A DNA stretch of 5,979 nucleotides, taken from contig JACDCN010000139.1 of assembly GCA_013817555.1 (NCBI GenBank), positions 1-5,979 on the forward strand. The letters run 5' to 3'. This DNA comes from Actinomycetota bacterium (GTDB taxonomy: Bacteria; Actinomycetota; Thermoleophilia; Gaiellales; Gaiellaceae). The position numbers were made by a program, and so were the translations under genes. This document shows, piece after piece, positions 1 through 5,251 of the stretch (the first letter of the stretch is position 1; the number at the start of each line of letters is the position of its first letter). Below the pieces are notes generated by a model. The model was not told the origin of the DNA. It did not search any database and saw nothing but the letters and a program-made list of their open reading frames with translations.

Positions 1-303
1 GTCTTCGAGCGCGATCGGGGCACCGTATGCCGCCATCACCGAGCCCGCGAACTTCTCGACTGTCCCGCCGGTGCGTTGGATCTCCTCTGCCATCGTGTCG
101 TAGAAGCGGTCGAGCCTCACGCGTACGCGCTCCGGGTCCTGGCTGTCGGCCAGCGCGGTGGACCCGACGAGATCGGCGAAGACGACGGTCGCGATCTTGC
201 GCTCCTCCGTGGCCAGCGCCGTACCCTCAACAGCCGCGCCGCAACCCGGACAGAAACGTGCTTCCTCCGGAAGCGTCGCACCGCACGCGCTACATGTCGT
301 CAT
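1..303 (-). CDS. Zinc-ribbon class III adenylate/guanylate cyclase-like protein, N-terminal part
   Basis: This is the first 101 codons of a gene that continues past the left edge. The N-terminus is a zinc ribbon, with Cys4-x2-Cys7 and Cys18-x2-Cys21. A class III nucleotidyl cyclase domain follows, recognised by KIATVVFADLVGST around residues 36-49, where Asp44 is the first metal-binding Asp, and by GGTVEKF at 79-85. Family members cyclise ATP or GTP; actinobacterial proteins with this start often carry AAA ATPase and TPR regions further on, which cannot be seen here. The usual GDAVMA motif reads GSVMA (residues 87-91), so the second metal Asp is absent and the segment is one residue short. 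The protein may therefore be catalytically dead or altered. The ATG at 303 is the start that includes the whole zinc ribbon; only a weak GGCGAG lies upstream. It begins 33 nt after the gabT stop on the same strand, so co-transcription is possible. Confidence 0.85.
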   Translation of the reverse strand, partial: MTTCSACGATLPEEARFCPGCGAAVEGTALATEERKIATVVFADLVGSTALADSQDPERVRVRLDRFYDTMAEEIQRTGGTVEKFAGSVMAAYGAPIALED

Positions 304-336
304 GACGGAAGTCTCGCCGAGTTCGGATACCAGGTG

Positions 337-1659
337 CTAGCCCAGAACCGCCGTCAGCGCCTCATCCCAGACACCAAGCCCCTCGCCCAGCTCGGCGTCG
401 GAAATCGTGAGCGGGCAGAGCACGCGTATGCAATTCCCATCCACGCCGGCCTTCAAGAGAAGCAGCCCCCGCTGCAATGCCGCCTCGATCACCTCGGATA
501 CGAGGTGCGGCGCGGGGATCCTCGTCACCGGATCCCCGACGAGCTCGATAGCGAGCATCGCTCCGAGCCCGCGCACGTCGCCGATCTGCGGCCAGCGCTC
601 CTGCCACTCGAGCATCCGGGAGCGGAGAGCGTCGCCGAGCAGCAACGCCCGTGCGACAAGCTCCTCTTCCTCGAAGACATCGAGAACCGCGCCCGCCGCG
701 GCCAGTGCGACAGGGTTGCCGATGAACGTCCCGCCTATGGCGCCCTGATGAGCGTGATCCATGATCGCCGCGCGTCCGATCACTCCGGACAACGGGAGAC
801 CGCCGGCAATCGACTTGGCCACCGTGATCAGGTCTGCTTCGACGTCGAAGTGCTCCATCGCGAACATCCGCCCAGTCCGCCCGAAGCCGGTCTGCACCTC
901 GTCCGCGATGAGGACGATCCCGCGCTCGTCGCAGATCCGACGGAGCCCCTCGACGAAGGCGGGCGGAGCCGGGATGAAGCCGCCTTCGCCCTGCTGCGGC
1001 TCGAAAACTACGGCCGCGACGTGCTCGGCCGGAACGTGGGTCGAGAACATGCGCTCGAGCGTCGCGAGCGCGGTCTCCGTGTCGGGACCGCGATAGGCGT
1101 TCGGGTAGGGCGCGCGGTAGACCTCGGGAGCGAAGGGGCCAAGACCAGTCTTGTAGGGGTGTGTGCGGGAGGTCATCGTCAGGGCGAGCAGCGTCCGGCC
1201 GTGGAAGGCGCCGTCGAAGGCGATGACCGCCTGGCGGCCGGTGTACAGACGGGCGAGCTTGACGGCGTTCTCGACCGCCTCCGCTCCCGCGTTGAAAAAC
1301 GCGCTTCTCGTCTCACCGGAGAGCGGCACGAGCGCGCCGAGACGCTCCGCGAGCTCGACATACAACTCGTACGCGACGACGGTGAAGTCGGTGTGGAGGA
1401 AGCGATCGACCTGCTCGTGGATCGCCTGAACGACTCTCGGATGACCATGGCCGACGTTCATCACCCCAACGCCACCGACGAAATCGATGAACGTGTTGCC
1501 GTCGACGTCCGTGATCGTCGATCCGTGCGCTTCCGCGGCCACAACCGGTGTGTGCACGGCAACAGGTCTCGCAACCGCGCGTGCTTCGCGTTCCAGGAAC
1601 TCCCGAGCGCGCGGACCCGGAATCTCCGTCCGGAGCTCGATGACCCTCGTCGTCGCCAT
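337..1659 (-). CDS. gabT: 4-aminobutyrate aminotransferase (class III PLP aminotransferase)
   Basis: This is a 440-residue fold-type I PLP enzyme, close to the 426 residues of E. coli GabT. It transfers the amino group of GABA to 2-oxoglutarate, giving succinate semialdehyde and glutamate in the cytoplasm. Visible marks are the cofactor-phosphate region NAGAEAVENA (123-132), FHGRT (152-156), EPQQGEGGF (220-228), IADEVQTGFGRTG (251-263) with Asp253 for the pyridine nitrogen, Schiff-base Lys282 in TVAKSIAGGLPLSG, and GGTFIGNP (309-316). Arg412 in CIRVLCPLTI matches the conserved C-terminal Arg of GABA transaminases. The EAVENA signature favours GABA over ornithine or acetylornithine, but 5-aminovalerate or another omega-amino acid is possible. 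No succinate-semialdehyde dehydrogenase gene is visible. The ATG at 1659 has no Shine-Dalgarno sequence but sits 7 nt below a TAGGCT box, fitting leaderless transcription. Divergent pdxH supplies its cofactor. Confidence 0.93.
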   Translation of the reverse strand: MATTRVIELRTEIPGPRAREFLEREARAVARPVAVHTPVVAAEAHGSTITDVDGNTFIDFVGGVGVMNVGHGHPRVVQAIHEQVDRFLHTDFTVVAYELYVELAERLGALVPLSGETRSAFFNAGAEAVENAVKLARLYTGRQAVIAFDGAFHGRTLLALTMTSRTHPYKTGLGPFAPEVYRAPYPNAYRGPDTETALATLERMFSTHVPAEHVAAVVFEPQQGEGGFIPAPPAFVEGLRRICDERGIVLIADEVQTGFGRTGRMFAMEHFDVEADLITVAKSIAGGLPLSGVIGRAAIMDHAHQGAIGGTFIGNPVALAAAGAVLDVFEEEELVARALLLGDALRSRMLEWQERWPQIGDVRGLGAMLAIELVGDPVTRIPAPHLVSEVIEAALQRGLLLLKAGVDGNCIRVLCPLTISDAELGEGLGVWDEALTAVLG

Positions 1660-1665
1660 GTTCGG

Positions 1666-1671
1666 AGCCTA
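1666..1671 (-). promoter_or_regulatory. Candidate -10 box for leaderless gabT
   Basis: TAGGCT on the minus strand fits the TANNNT form of an actinobacterial -10 element. Its last T is exactly at -7 relative to the A of the gabT ATG, so the predicted transcript would begin at the start codon. No clear -35 element is seen, and no Shine-Dalgarno sequence is present in the few bases upstream of the ATG. Confidence 0.4.
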
Positions 1672-1693
1672 CGCGGCGCGGCGTACGGCGAGC

Positions 1694-2299
1694 GTGCATC
1701 CTCTGACGCAGGTGGACCTCCAGGATCTCGACCCAGATCCGATCGCGGCGCTCCGCGAATGGCTGCACGAAGCCGAGGGCGCACCGCTTTCTGAAGCGAT
1801 GACACTGGCGACAGCGAGCGCGGCTGGCCGCCCTTCCGCCCGTGTGGTGTTGCTGCGGGGGCTCGACGAGGGCGGGCTCTTCTTCTTCACGAACCGAACG
1901 TCGCGCAAGGGGAAGGAGTTGCTCGAGAACCCACGAGCGGCGCTGGTCTTCCACTGGCCGGAGCTCGGACGACAGGTCCGGGTCGAGGGCCACGTGGAAG
2001 AGGCCGAACCCGAGGTCTCCATCGCGTACTGGGAGAGTCGACCGCGGGGCAGCCGGATCGCGGCTTGGGTATCGCCGCAATCCGAGCTAGTGGCAGGGCG
2101 AGCGGAGCTCGACGCTCACTACATGGAGACCGAAGCACGATTCGGAGACGGCCCCGTGCCGCTCCCGGAGTTCTGGGGTGGGTATCGGGTCGTCCCGGAG
2201 ACCTTCGAGTTCTGGTCGCACCGGGAAAATCGGCTGCACGACCGAATCCGCTATCTGCGAACGGCAGAGGGTTGGACGCGCGATCGTCTGGCGCCGTAG
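1694..2299 (+). CDS. pdxH: Pyridoxamine 5'-phosphate oxidase
   Basis: This FMN-dependent enzyme oxidises pyridoxine or pyridoxamine 5'-phosphate to pyridoxal 5'-phosphate in the cytoplasm (PLP biosynthesis and salvage). From the GTG at 1694 it has 201 residues (E. coli: 218). The sequence follows E. coli PdxH throughout: DPDPIAALREWL (13-24), RVVLLRGLD (50-58), FFFTNRTSRKGKEL (63-76) and GRQVRVEG (92-99) of the FMN site, AAWVSPQS (123-130), PLPEFWGGYRV (156-166), then RLHDR (180-184) and the terminal DRLAP, which bind substrate. The start is uncertain: GTG 1694 is where recognisable PdxH sequence begins. In-frame ATGs at 1658 (sharing CATG with the gabT start) and 1640 (preceded by GGAG, but inside gabT) and a GTG at 1712 are alternatives. 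It is divergent from gabT, a PLP enzyme, and ends 5 bp from the convergent gene. Confidence 0.93.
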   Translation: MHPLTQVDLQDLDPDPIAALREWLHEAEGAPLSEAMTLATASAAGRPSARVVLLRGLDEGGLFFFTNRTSRKGKELLENPRAALVFHWPELGRQVRVEGHVEEAEPEVSIAYWESRPRGSRIAAWVSPQSELVAGRAELDAHYMETEARFGDGPVPLPEFWGGYRVVPETFEFWSHRENRLHDRIRYLRTAEGWTRDRLAP

Positions 2300-2304
2300 A
2301 AACT

Positions 2305-3483
2305 CTAGGGCGGGGTGAGGGTCCCGTCGGTGTACACGCCGGAGGCGTTCCAGATCAGATAACCCTTGGCCCCGGCGAGACGTGCAGAGTAGATCTGGGC
2401 GCGCACCTCGTCGACTCCGTAGGGGGTCGTGAAGCTGAAGTCCTGTACCCAAGGGAGCAGAAGCGCGTCGCGTCCCTGGAGCGCGCGATTGAAGCGCCTC
2501 AGCGCGCGCGCGACCGTAGCTCCCGGCGACGAGCCGGGATCGGCCAGGCCGAGCTCGCCCGCGCCGAAAAGGGACGGGTAGGTCATCGCGTACACGGCAT
2601 GGAGGTGCGGGGCCATGCGCCGCGGAATCTGACCGATGCCCATGTCACGCATAGCAGAGAGCCCGAACACTGCAGCCGAGACTCGTACGCCGAGGGGTTC
2701 CAGCCGACTAGTGGCGTAGCGCACGAACGCAGGAGCCGCGTCGTTCTTGCGCATGCCCGTCCGATTCGAGTAGACGGCTCCGTCGACGTCACCGTCGGAC
2801 GGGAACCGGACGTAGTCGAACATGATCTCGTCGAACCCGGCTTTCGCAGCCGCGATCGCGATGTCGACGTTGTACTCCCAGACCCGGCGGTCGTACGGAT
2901 TCGTCCATCCAAGTCCGGCGGAGTCTTCCCAGACCGAGCCGTCGTTCCGTCGCACAGCGAGGTCCGGCCGAGCATGAGCGAGTACCGGGTCCTCGAAGGT
3001 GACGATCCGCCCGATCAAGTAGAGGCCGCGCTCGTGAACGAGCCTGGCGGCAGCGCGCGCATCGTAGAAGTCGCGGGTCGCCCCAACCGTCTGTGCGAGC
3101 TTCAGTGAGCTCGTGGTGAATCCGACCTGCCCGTTCTCGTCCTTGATGTCGAGCTCGATCGCGGTAAGCCCGTCCCGTTCGAGCTCGACGTACTCCGCGA
3201 GCTTGCCGGGCAGCGAAGCCAGGCCCATCGTCACGTGCACCCCGCGGATCTCGACAGGAAGCGGCCTGGGGCCGGAGTCCGACGCCGTCGCCTCGGGGAC
3301 GCTTGCCGATTGGTCAGGAGCGGCTTCGGTGCCGTCACCGACGAGCTGGGCTCCGAGCCCGAGCAGAGCGACCGTCCCGAGCAACCCTCCGATCAGCGCG
3401 GCGCGTTGTCGGCGCTTTCGTCGCCGCACCGCAGCCCGGCGGTCACGGAACCGCTCGTTCGGGTCGATGGGTGGAAATAGCAT
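2305..3483 (-). CDS. Membrane-anchored putative glycoside hydrolase (DUF4015-like)
   Basis: From the ATG at 3483 it has 392 residues; a GTG at 3489 would add two. The first 28 residues are very Arg-rich. One hydrophobic segment follows (about 29-48, ALIGGLLGTVALLGLGAQLV) and then a Gly/Ser/Pro/Ala-rich linker to about 77. By the positive-inside rule this is a signal anchor with the catalytic part outside the membrane. The rest resembles the DUF4015 putative glycosyl hydrolase family, a TIM-barrel type: IRGVHV (79-84), IELDIKDENG (109-118), IVTFEDP (160-166), WTNPYDRRVWEY (193-204), FDEIMFDYVRFPSDG (217-231), YAMTYPSLF (298-306), LPWVQDF (343-349) and GYLIWNASG (374-382). Acidic residues in ELDIKD and FDEIMFDYVRF are the likely active-site candidates. 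The substrate is unknown; a cell-wall or extracellular glycan is inferred from topology. It is divergent from dcd and convergent with pdxH. Confidence 0.85.
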   Translation of the reverse strand: MLFPPIDPNERFRDRRAAVRRRKRRQRAALIGGLLGTVALLGLGAQLVGDGTEAAPDQSASVPEATASDSGPRPLPVEIRGVHVTMGLASLPGKLAEYVELERDGLTAIELDIKDENGQVGFTTSSLKLAQTVGATRDFYDARAAARLVHERGLYLIGRIVTFEDPVLAHARPDLAVRRNDGSVWEDSAGLGWTNPYDRRVWEYNVDIAIAAAKAGFDEIMFDYVRFPSDGDVDGAVYSNRTGMRKNDAAPAFVRYATSRLEPLGVRVSAAVFGLSAMRDMGIGQIPRRMAPHLHAVYAMTYPSLFGAGELGLADPGSSPGATVARALRRFNRALQGRDALLLPWVQDFSFTTPYGVDEVRAQIYSARLAGAKGYLIWNASGVYTDGTLTPP

Positions 3484-3500
3484 CGACACCAGGGGGAAAG

Positions 3501-3506
3501 ACCTTA
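3501..3506 (-). promoter_or_regulatory. Candidate -10 box for the DUF4015 gene
   Basis: TAAGGT on the minus strand fits TANNNT. It predicts a start point near 3494, leaving only about 5-11 nt of leader before the GTG at 3489 or ATG at 3483. No convincing Shine-Dalgarno or -35 sequence accompanies it. Confidence 0.3.
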
Positions 3507-3547
3507 CCGCAGTTGCGGGTGCACGCGACCCTCGTACGGGGCGACAA

Positions 3548-3562
3548 GTAACAAACTGTTAC
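3548..3562. promoter_or_regulatory. Perfect dyad GTAACA-N3-TGTTAC, candidate operator
   Basis: Two 6-bp arms, GTAACA (3548-3553) and TGTTAC (3557-3562), are exact reverse complements separated by AAC. The element is AT-rich against its GC-rich surroundings and lies in the region shared by dcd and the DUF4015 gene. It covers the position expected for the dcd -35 box, and its centre (3555) is 61 bp upstream of the start point predicted for the DUF4015 gene. That places it well for a dimeric regulator acting on one or both genes. The regulator is not identified. Confidence 0.45.
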
Positions 3563-3577
3563 AAGGTGCGCGGGTCG

Positions 3578-3583
3578 TAGAAT
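3578..3583 (+). promoter_or_regulatory. -10 box for leaderless dcd
   Basis: TAGAAT is a close match to TATAAT. Its last T is at -7 counted from the G of the dcd GTG at 3590, so transcription should start at or within a base of the start codon. No Shine-Dalgarno sequence is present in the short gap, consistent with leaderless translation. The matching -35 position (about 3555-3560) is occupied by one arm of the GTAACA/TGTTAC dyad. Confidence 0.5.
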
Positions 3584-3589
3584 CGCCAC

Positions 3590-4156
3590 GTGGTTCTCTC
3601 CGACCGAACCATCCGGCGGCTGATCGGCGAGGGTCGCATCGGCGTCGATCCCTTCGATGCGGGTCTGATGCAGCCGTCCAGCCTCGACGTGCGGGTCGAC
3701 CGCTACTTCCGCGTGTTTCGCAACTCCCGCTACCCATATATCGACGTGAAGGCGGAGCAGGAGGGCCTGACCGAGTTGGTCGAGGCCGTGGACGGAGAAG
3801 CGTTCATCTTGCACCCCGGCGAGTTCGTCCTTGGCTCGACACTCGAGCGCGTGACGCTCCCGGACGACCTCGTAGCCAGGCTGGAGGGGAAGAGCTCACT
3901 CGGCCGTTTGGGGCTCTTGATCCACTCCACGGCGGGCTTCATCGATCCCGGGTGGGACGGTCACGTCACGCTGGAACTGTCGAACGTCGCCAATCTCCCG
4001 ATCACGATCTACCCGGAGATGAAGATCGGCCAGCTCTCCTTCGTCCAGCTCTCGGAGCCGGCCGAGCGGCCGTACGGGTCCGAGGGGATCGGCTCCAAGT
4101 ACCAGGGCCAGCGCGGGCCGACCCCGAGCCGCTACTGGCAGAACTTCGAGGACTAG
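3590..4156 (+). CDS. dcd: Bifunctional dCTP deaminase / dUTP diphosphatase
   Basis: This 188-residue protein, with a GTG start, converts dCTP to dUMP by deamination and diphosphate release in the actinobacterial and archaeal forms of the family. The dUMP feeds thymidylate synthesis and dUTP stays low. The length and sequence are close to the M. tuberculosis Dcd as I remember it: MVLSDRTI at the N-terminus, DPFD (20-23), MQPSSLDVR (27-35), [12 protein letters not shown] (75-86), [12 protein letters not shown] (99-110), [10 protein letters not shown] (112-121) and TLELSN (127-132). The C-terminal [13 protein letters not shown] (169-181) closes over the nucleotide. Conserved catalytic acids are Asp119 and Glu129, spaced ten residues apart as in the E. 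coli and M. jannaschii enzymes. Bifunctionality is inferred from similarity, not from a residue I can single out. The promoter suggests leaderless transcription. Its TAG stop overlaps the convergent marR stop within CTAG. Confidence 0.95.
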   Translation: MVLSDRTIRRLIGEGRIGVDPFDAGLMQPSSLDVRVDRYFRVFRNSRYPYIDVKAEQEGLTELVEAVDGEAFILHPGEFVLGSTLERVTLPDDLVARLEGKSSLGRLGLLIHSTAGFIDPGWDGHVTLELSNVANLPITIYPEMKIGQLSFVQLSEPAERPYGSEGIGSKYQGQRGPTPSRYWQNFED

Positions 4157-4638
4157 CCGTCCTCTGACGGTGGCGCGCACTCGGCCGGCTCGCTTCCGCC
4201 GAGCCTCGAGAGCAGCGCGGCGAGCTCGTCCAGCTCGTGCTCATCGAAACGCCCGCCGAACAGGTCGTCGACCTGTTCGAAGTGGGTCACCGCCGCTTCG
4301 CGTAGCTTCGCGAGCCCCTCGTCCGTCAACACCGCGTAGACGACTCGGCGATCTTCCGGACACCCGCCCCGCTCGACGAAACCCGCGCGCTCGAGACCGT
4401 CGAGCAGGCGCGTCATTCCCGAAGCAGTCAGAAGGAGCTCGCCGGCGAGGTCAACCCGTCGCATCCTCGACTCTGGGGCGCGCGCAAGACGCAGCAATAC
4501 CTCGAAGTCGCTGATGGTCAGTCCGTGCTCGGCGTTCAACTGCGCGTTTAGTTGGCGCGTCGCCGCGGCATGGGCCCGCAACAGCGACACGAACGCCTTA
4601 GCGGTCGAAGGTTGCGACTGCAATACTTGACTAGGCAT
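4153..4638 (-). CDS. MarR-family transcriptional regulator
   Basis: This is a 161-residue winged-helix regulator. The DNA-binding part runs from [12 protein letters not shown] (41-52) through [28 protein letters not shown] (63-90, including the recognition helix) to the wing [15 protein letters not shown] (94-108), the typical MarR DRR-x-V-x-LT-x-G pattern. The flanking helices form the dimer interface. Cys93 sits at the tip of the wing and Cys154 near the C-terminus; either could sense oxidants or electrophiles, but this is inference. The start is the ATG at 4638 because GGAGAA lies 6 nt upstream; an in-frame ATG at 4659 has no ribosome-binding site and falls inside the putative operator. 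It is divergent from yceI and the FMN reductase, so it most likely represses itself and that operon and is released by a ligand or oxidation. The stop overlaps the dcd stop within CTAG. Confidence 0.92.
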   Translation of the reverse strand: MPSQVLQSQPSTAKAFVSLLRAHAAATRQLNAQLNAEHGLTISDFEVLLRLARAPESRMRRVDLAGELLLTASGMTRLLDGLERAGFVERGGCPEDRRVVYAVLTDEGLAKLREAAVTHFEQVDDLFGGRFDEHELDELAALLSRLGGSEPAECAPPSEDG

Positions 4639-4656
4639 GCTTTTCTCCGCTATATT
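4627..4656 (+). promoter_or_regulatory. Sigma70-like promoter of the yceI operon
   Basis: TTGACT (-35, 4627-4632) and TATATT (-10, 4651-4656) are separated by 18 bp, each matching the consensus at five of six positions. The predicted start point is near 4663, giving a leader of about 35 nt with AAGGAG at 4685-4690. The -35 box lies inside the first codons of marR on the other strand. Confidence 0.6.
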
Positions 4657-4678
4657 CATTGCGTACTCAATAGTAGCG
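4648..4678. promoter_or_regulatory. Imperfect inverted repeat, candidate MarR operator
   Basis: The outer arms CGCTATATT (4648-4656) and AATAGTAGCG (4669-4678) are reverse complements apart from one extra base, and they contain the two facing -10 boxes. Inside is a second dyad, ATTGCGTACTCAAT (4658-4671), with arms ATTG and CAAT and a palindromic GTAC core. Paired 14-20 bp AT-rich dyads over start points are typical MarR-family sites. Binding here would block both promoters. Confidence 0.55.
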
Positions 4679-4698
4679 AACGCAAAGGAGTGTGTCCA
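4670..4698 (-). promoter_or_regulatory. Sigma70-like promoter of marR
   Basis: On the minus strand TGGACA (-35, 4693-4698) and TACTAT (-10, 4670-4675) are separated by 17 bp. The predicted start point is near 4663, giving a leader of about 25 nt that carries the GGAGAA ribosome-binding site. The -35 box overlaps the A of the yceI ATG. Confidence 0.55.
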
Positions 4699-5249
4699 TG
4701 ACCATCGTCGCAGATACCTCGGCCACCGTCATCCCGACCGGAACGTGGTCGATCGACCCAGTTTGGTCCTCGCTCGAGTTCGAGATCAAGAAGCTCGGCC
4801 TCATGACAGTGAAGGGCCGCATCCCTGGCTTCTCCGGGACGATCGAGGGTGGCGAGGCCCCGTCGATCACCGGGAGCGTCGACGCATCCACCATCACGAC
4901 GTTCGATGACACCCGGGACGGGCACCTGCAGTCGCCCGAGTTCTTCGACACGGAGCGATACCCGGAGCTCCGCTTCGAGTCGACTGCCGTGGCGACCAAG
5001 GGCGACGAGTTGATCGTCGAAGGCGACCTCACTATCAAGGGTGTCACCAAGCCCATCGAGCTCACGGGCAGCTTCGTCGGGGCGGGCGTCGACCCGTACG
5101 GGAACGATCGGATCGGCATCGAGCTGGCCGGTGCCGTCGACCGTACCGACTTTGGGCTCAACTGGAACGCGCCGCTTCCTGGTGGCGACTTCCTCCTGCC
5201 GAACGAGGTCGTCCTCAGGGCCAACCTCGCGGCGGTCAAGGCGGTCTGA
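4698..5249 (+). CDS. yceI: YceI-family lipid/isoprenoid-binding protein
   Basis: This 183-residue protein has the YceI lipocalin-like beta-barrel fold, whose members bind polyisoprenoid or other amphiphilic ligands in the barrel. Marks are GTWSIDPVWSSLEFEIKKLG (15-34), VKGRIPGFSGTI (38-49), RDGHLQSPEFFD (73-84) with RYPELRFEST (87-96), GDLTIKGVTKPIELTG (109-124) and the closing DRTDFGLNWN (148-157). E. coli YceI is periplasmic, but no signal peptide is seen here and the first residues are polar, so a cytoplasmic protein is likely. The start is the ATG at 4698, 7 nt after AAGGAG (4685-4690); a GTG at 4692 is too close to that site. It is the first gene of an operon with the reductase (2-nt gap) and is divergent from marR, which probably controls it. 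The ligand is unknown; an isoprenoid quinone would fit the neighbour. Confidence 0.93.
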   Translation: MTIVADTSATVIPTGTWSIDPVWSSLEFEIKKLGLMTVKGRIPGFSGTIEGGEAPSITGSVDASTITTFDDTRDGHLQSPEFFDTERYPELRFESTAVATKGDELIVEGDLTIKGVTKPIELTGSFVGAGVDPYGNDRIGIELAGAVDRTDFGLNWNAPLPGGDFLLPNEVVLRANLAAVKAV

Positions 5250-5251
5250 CC

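Noticed and set aside
1640..1693. Longer pdxH starting at ATG 1640 or ATG 1658
   Set aside because: ATG 1640 has GGAG upstream but lies inside gabT, where those bases encode conserved-frame residues. ATG 1658 has no ribosome-binding site or placed -10 box. Neither is excluded, but PdxH-like sequence begins after 1694.
76..1794. Long plus-strand open frame of 572 codons opposite gabT
   Set aside because: It is the antisense shadow of gabT and the cyclase in GC-rich DNA. The product is Arg/Glu/Asp-rich without any recognisable domain, while the opposite strand encodes clear conserved proteins.
2297..2307. Short palindrome TAGAAACTCTA between the pdxH and DUF4015 stops
   Set aside because: The symmetry comes from two TAG stop codons facing each other across 5 bp. 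The arms are only 3-4 bp and there is no T-tail.
2065..3108. Plus-strand open frame of 347 codons opposite the DUF4015 gene
   Set aside because: It starts inside pdxH in another frame and has no domain. It mirrors the coding strand of the membrane-anchored hydrolase.
4157..4170. Small hairpin CCGTC-CTCT-GACGG just after the dcd stop
   Set aside because: Only a 5-bp stem, no T-rich tail on either strand, and it lies in the last codons of marR. It is too weak to call a terminator.
4639..4659. Upstream in-frame ATG at 4659 for marR
   Set aside because: It lacks a Shine-Dalgarno sequence, lies in the operator-promoter core and would place the start almost at the predicted transcription start. 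The ATG at 4638 has GGAGAA at proper spacing.
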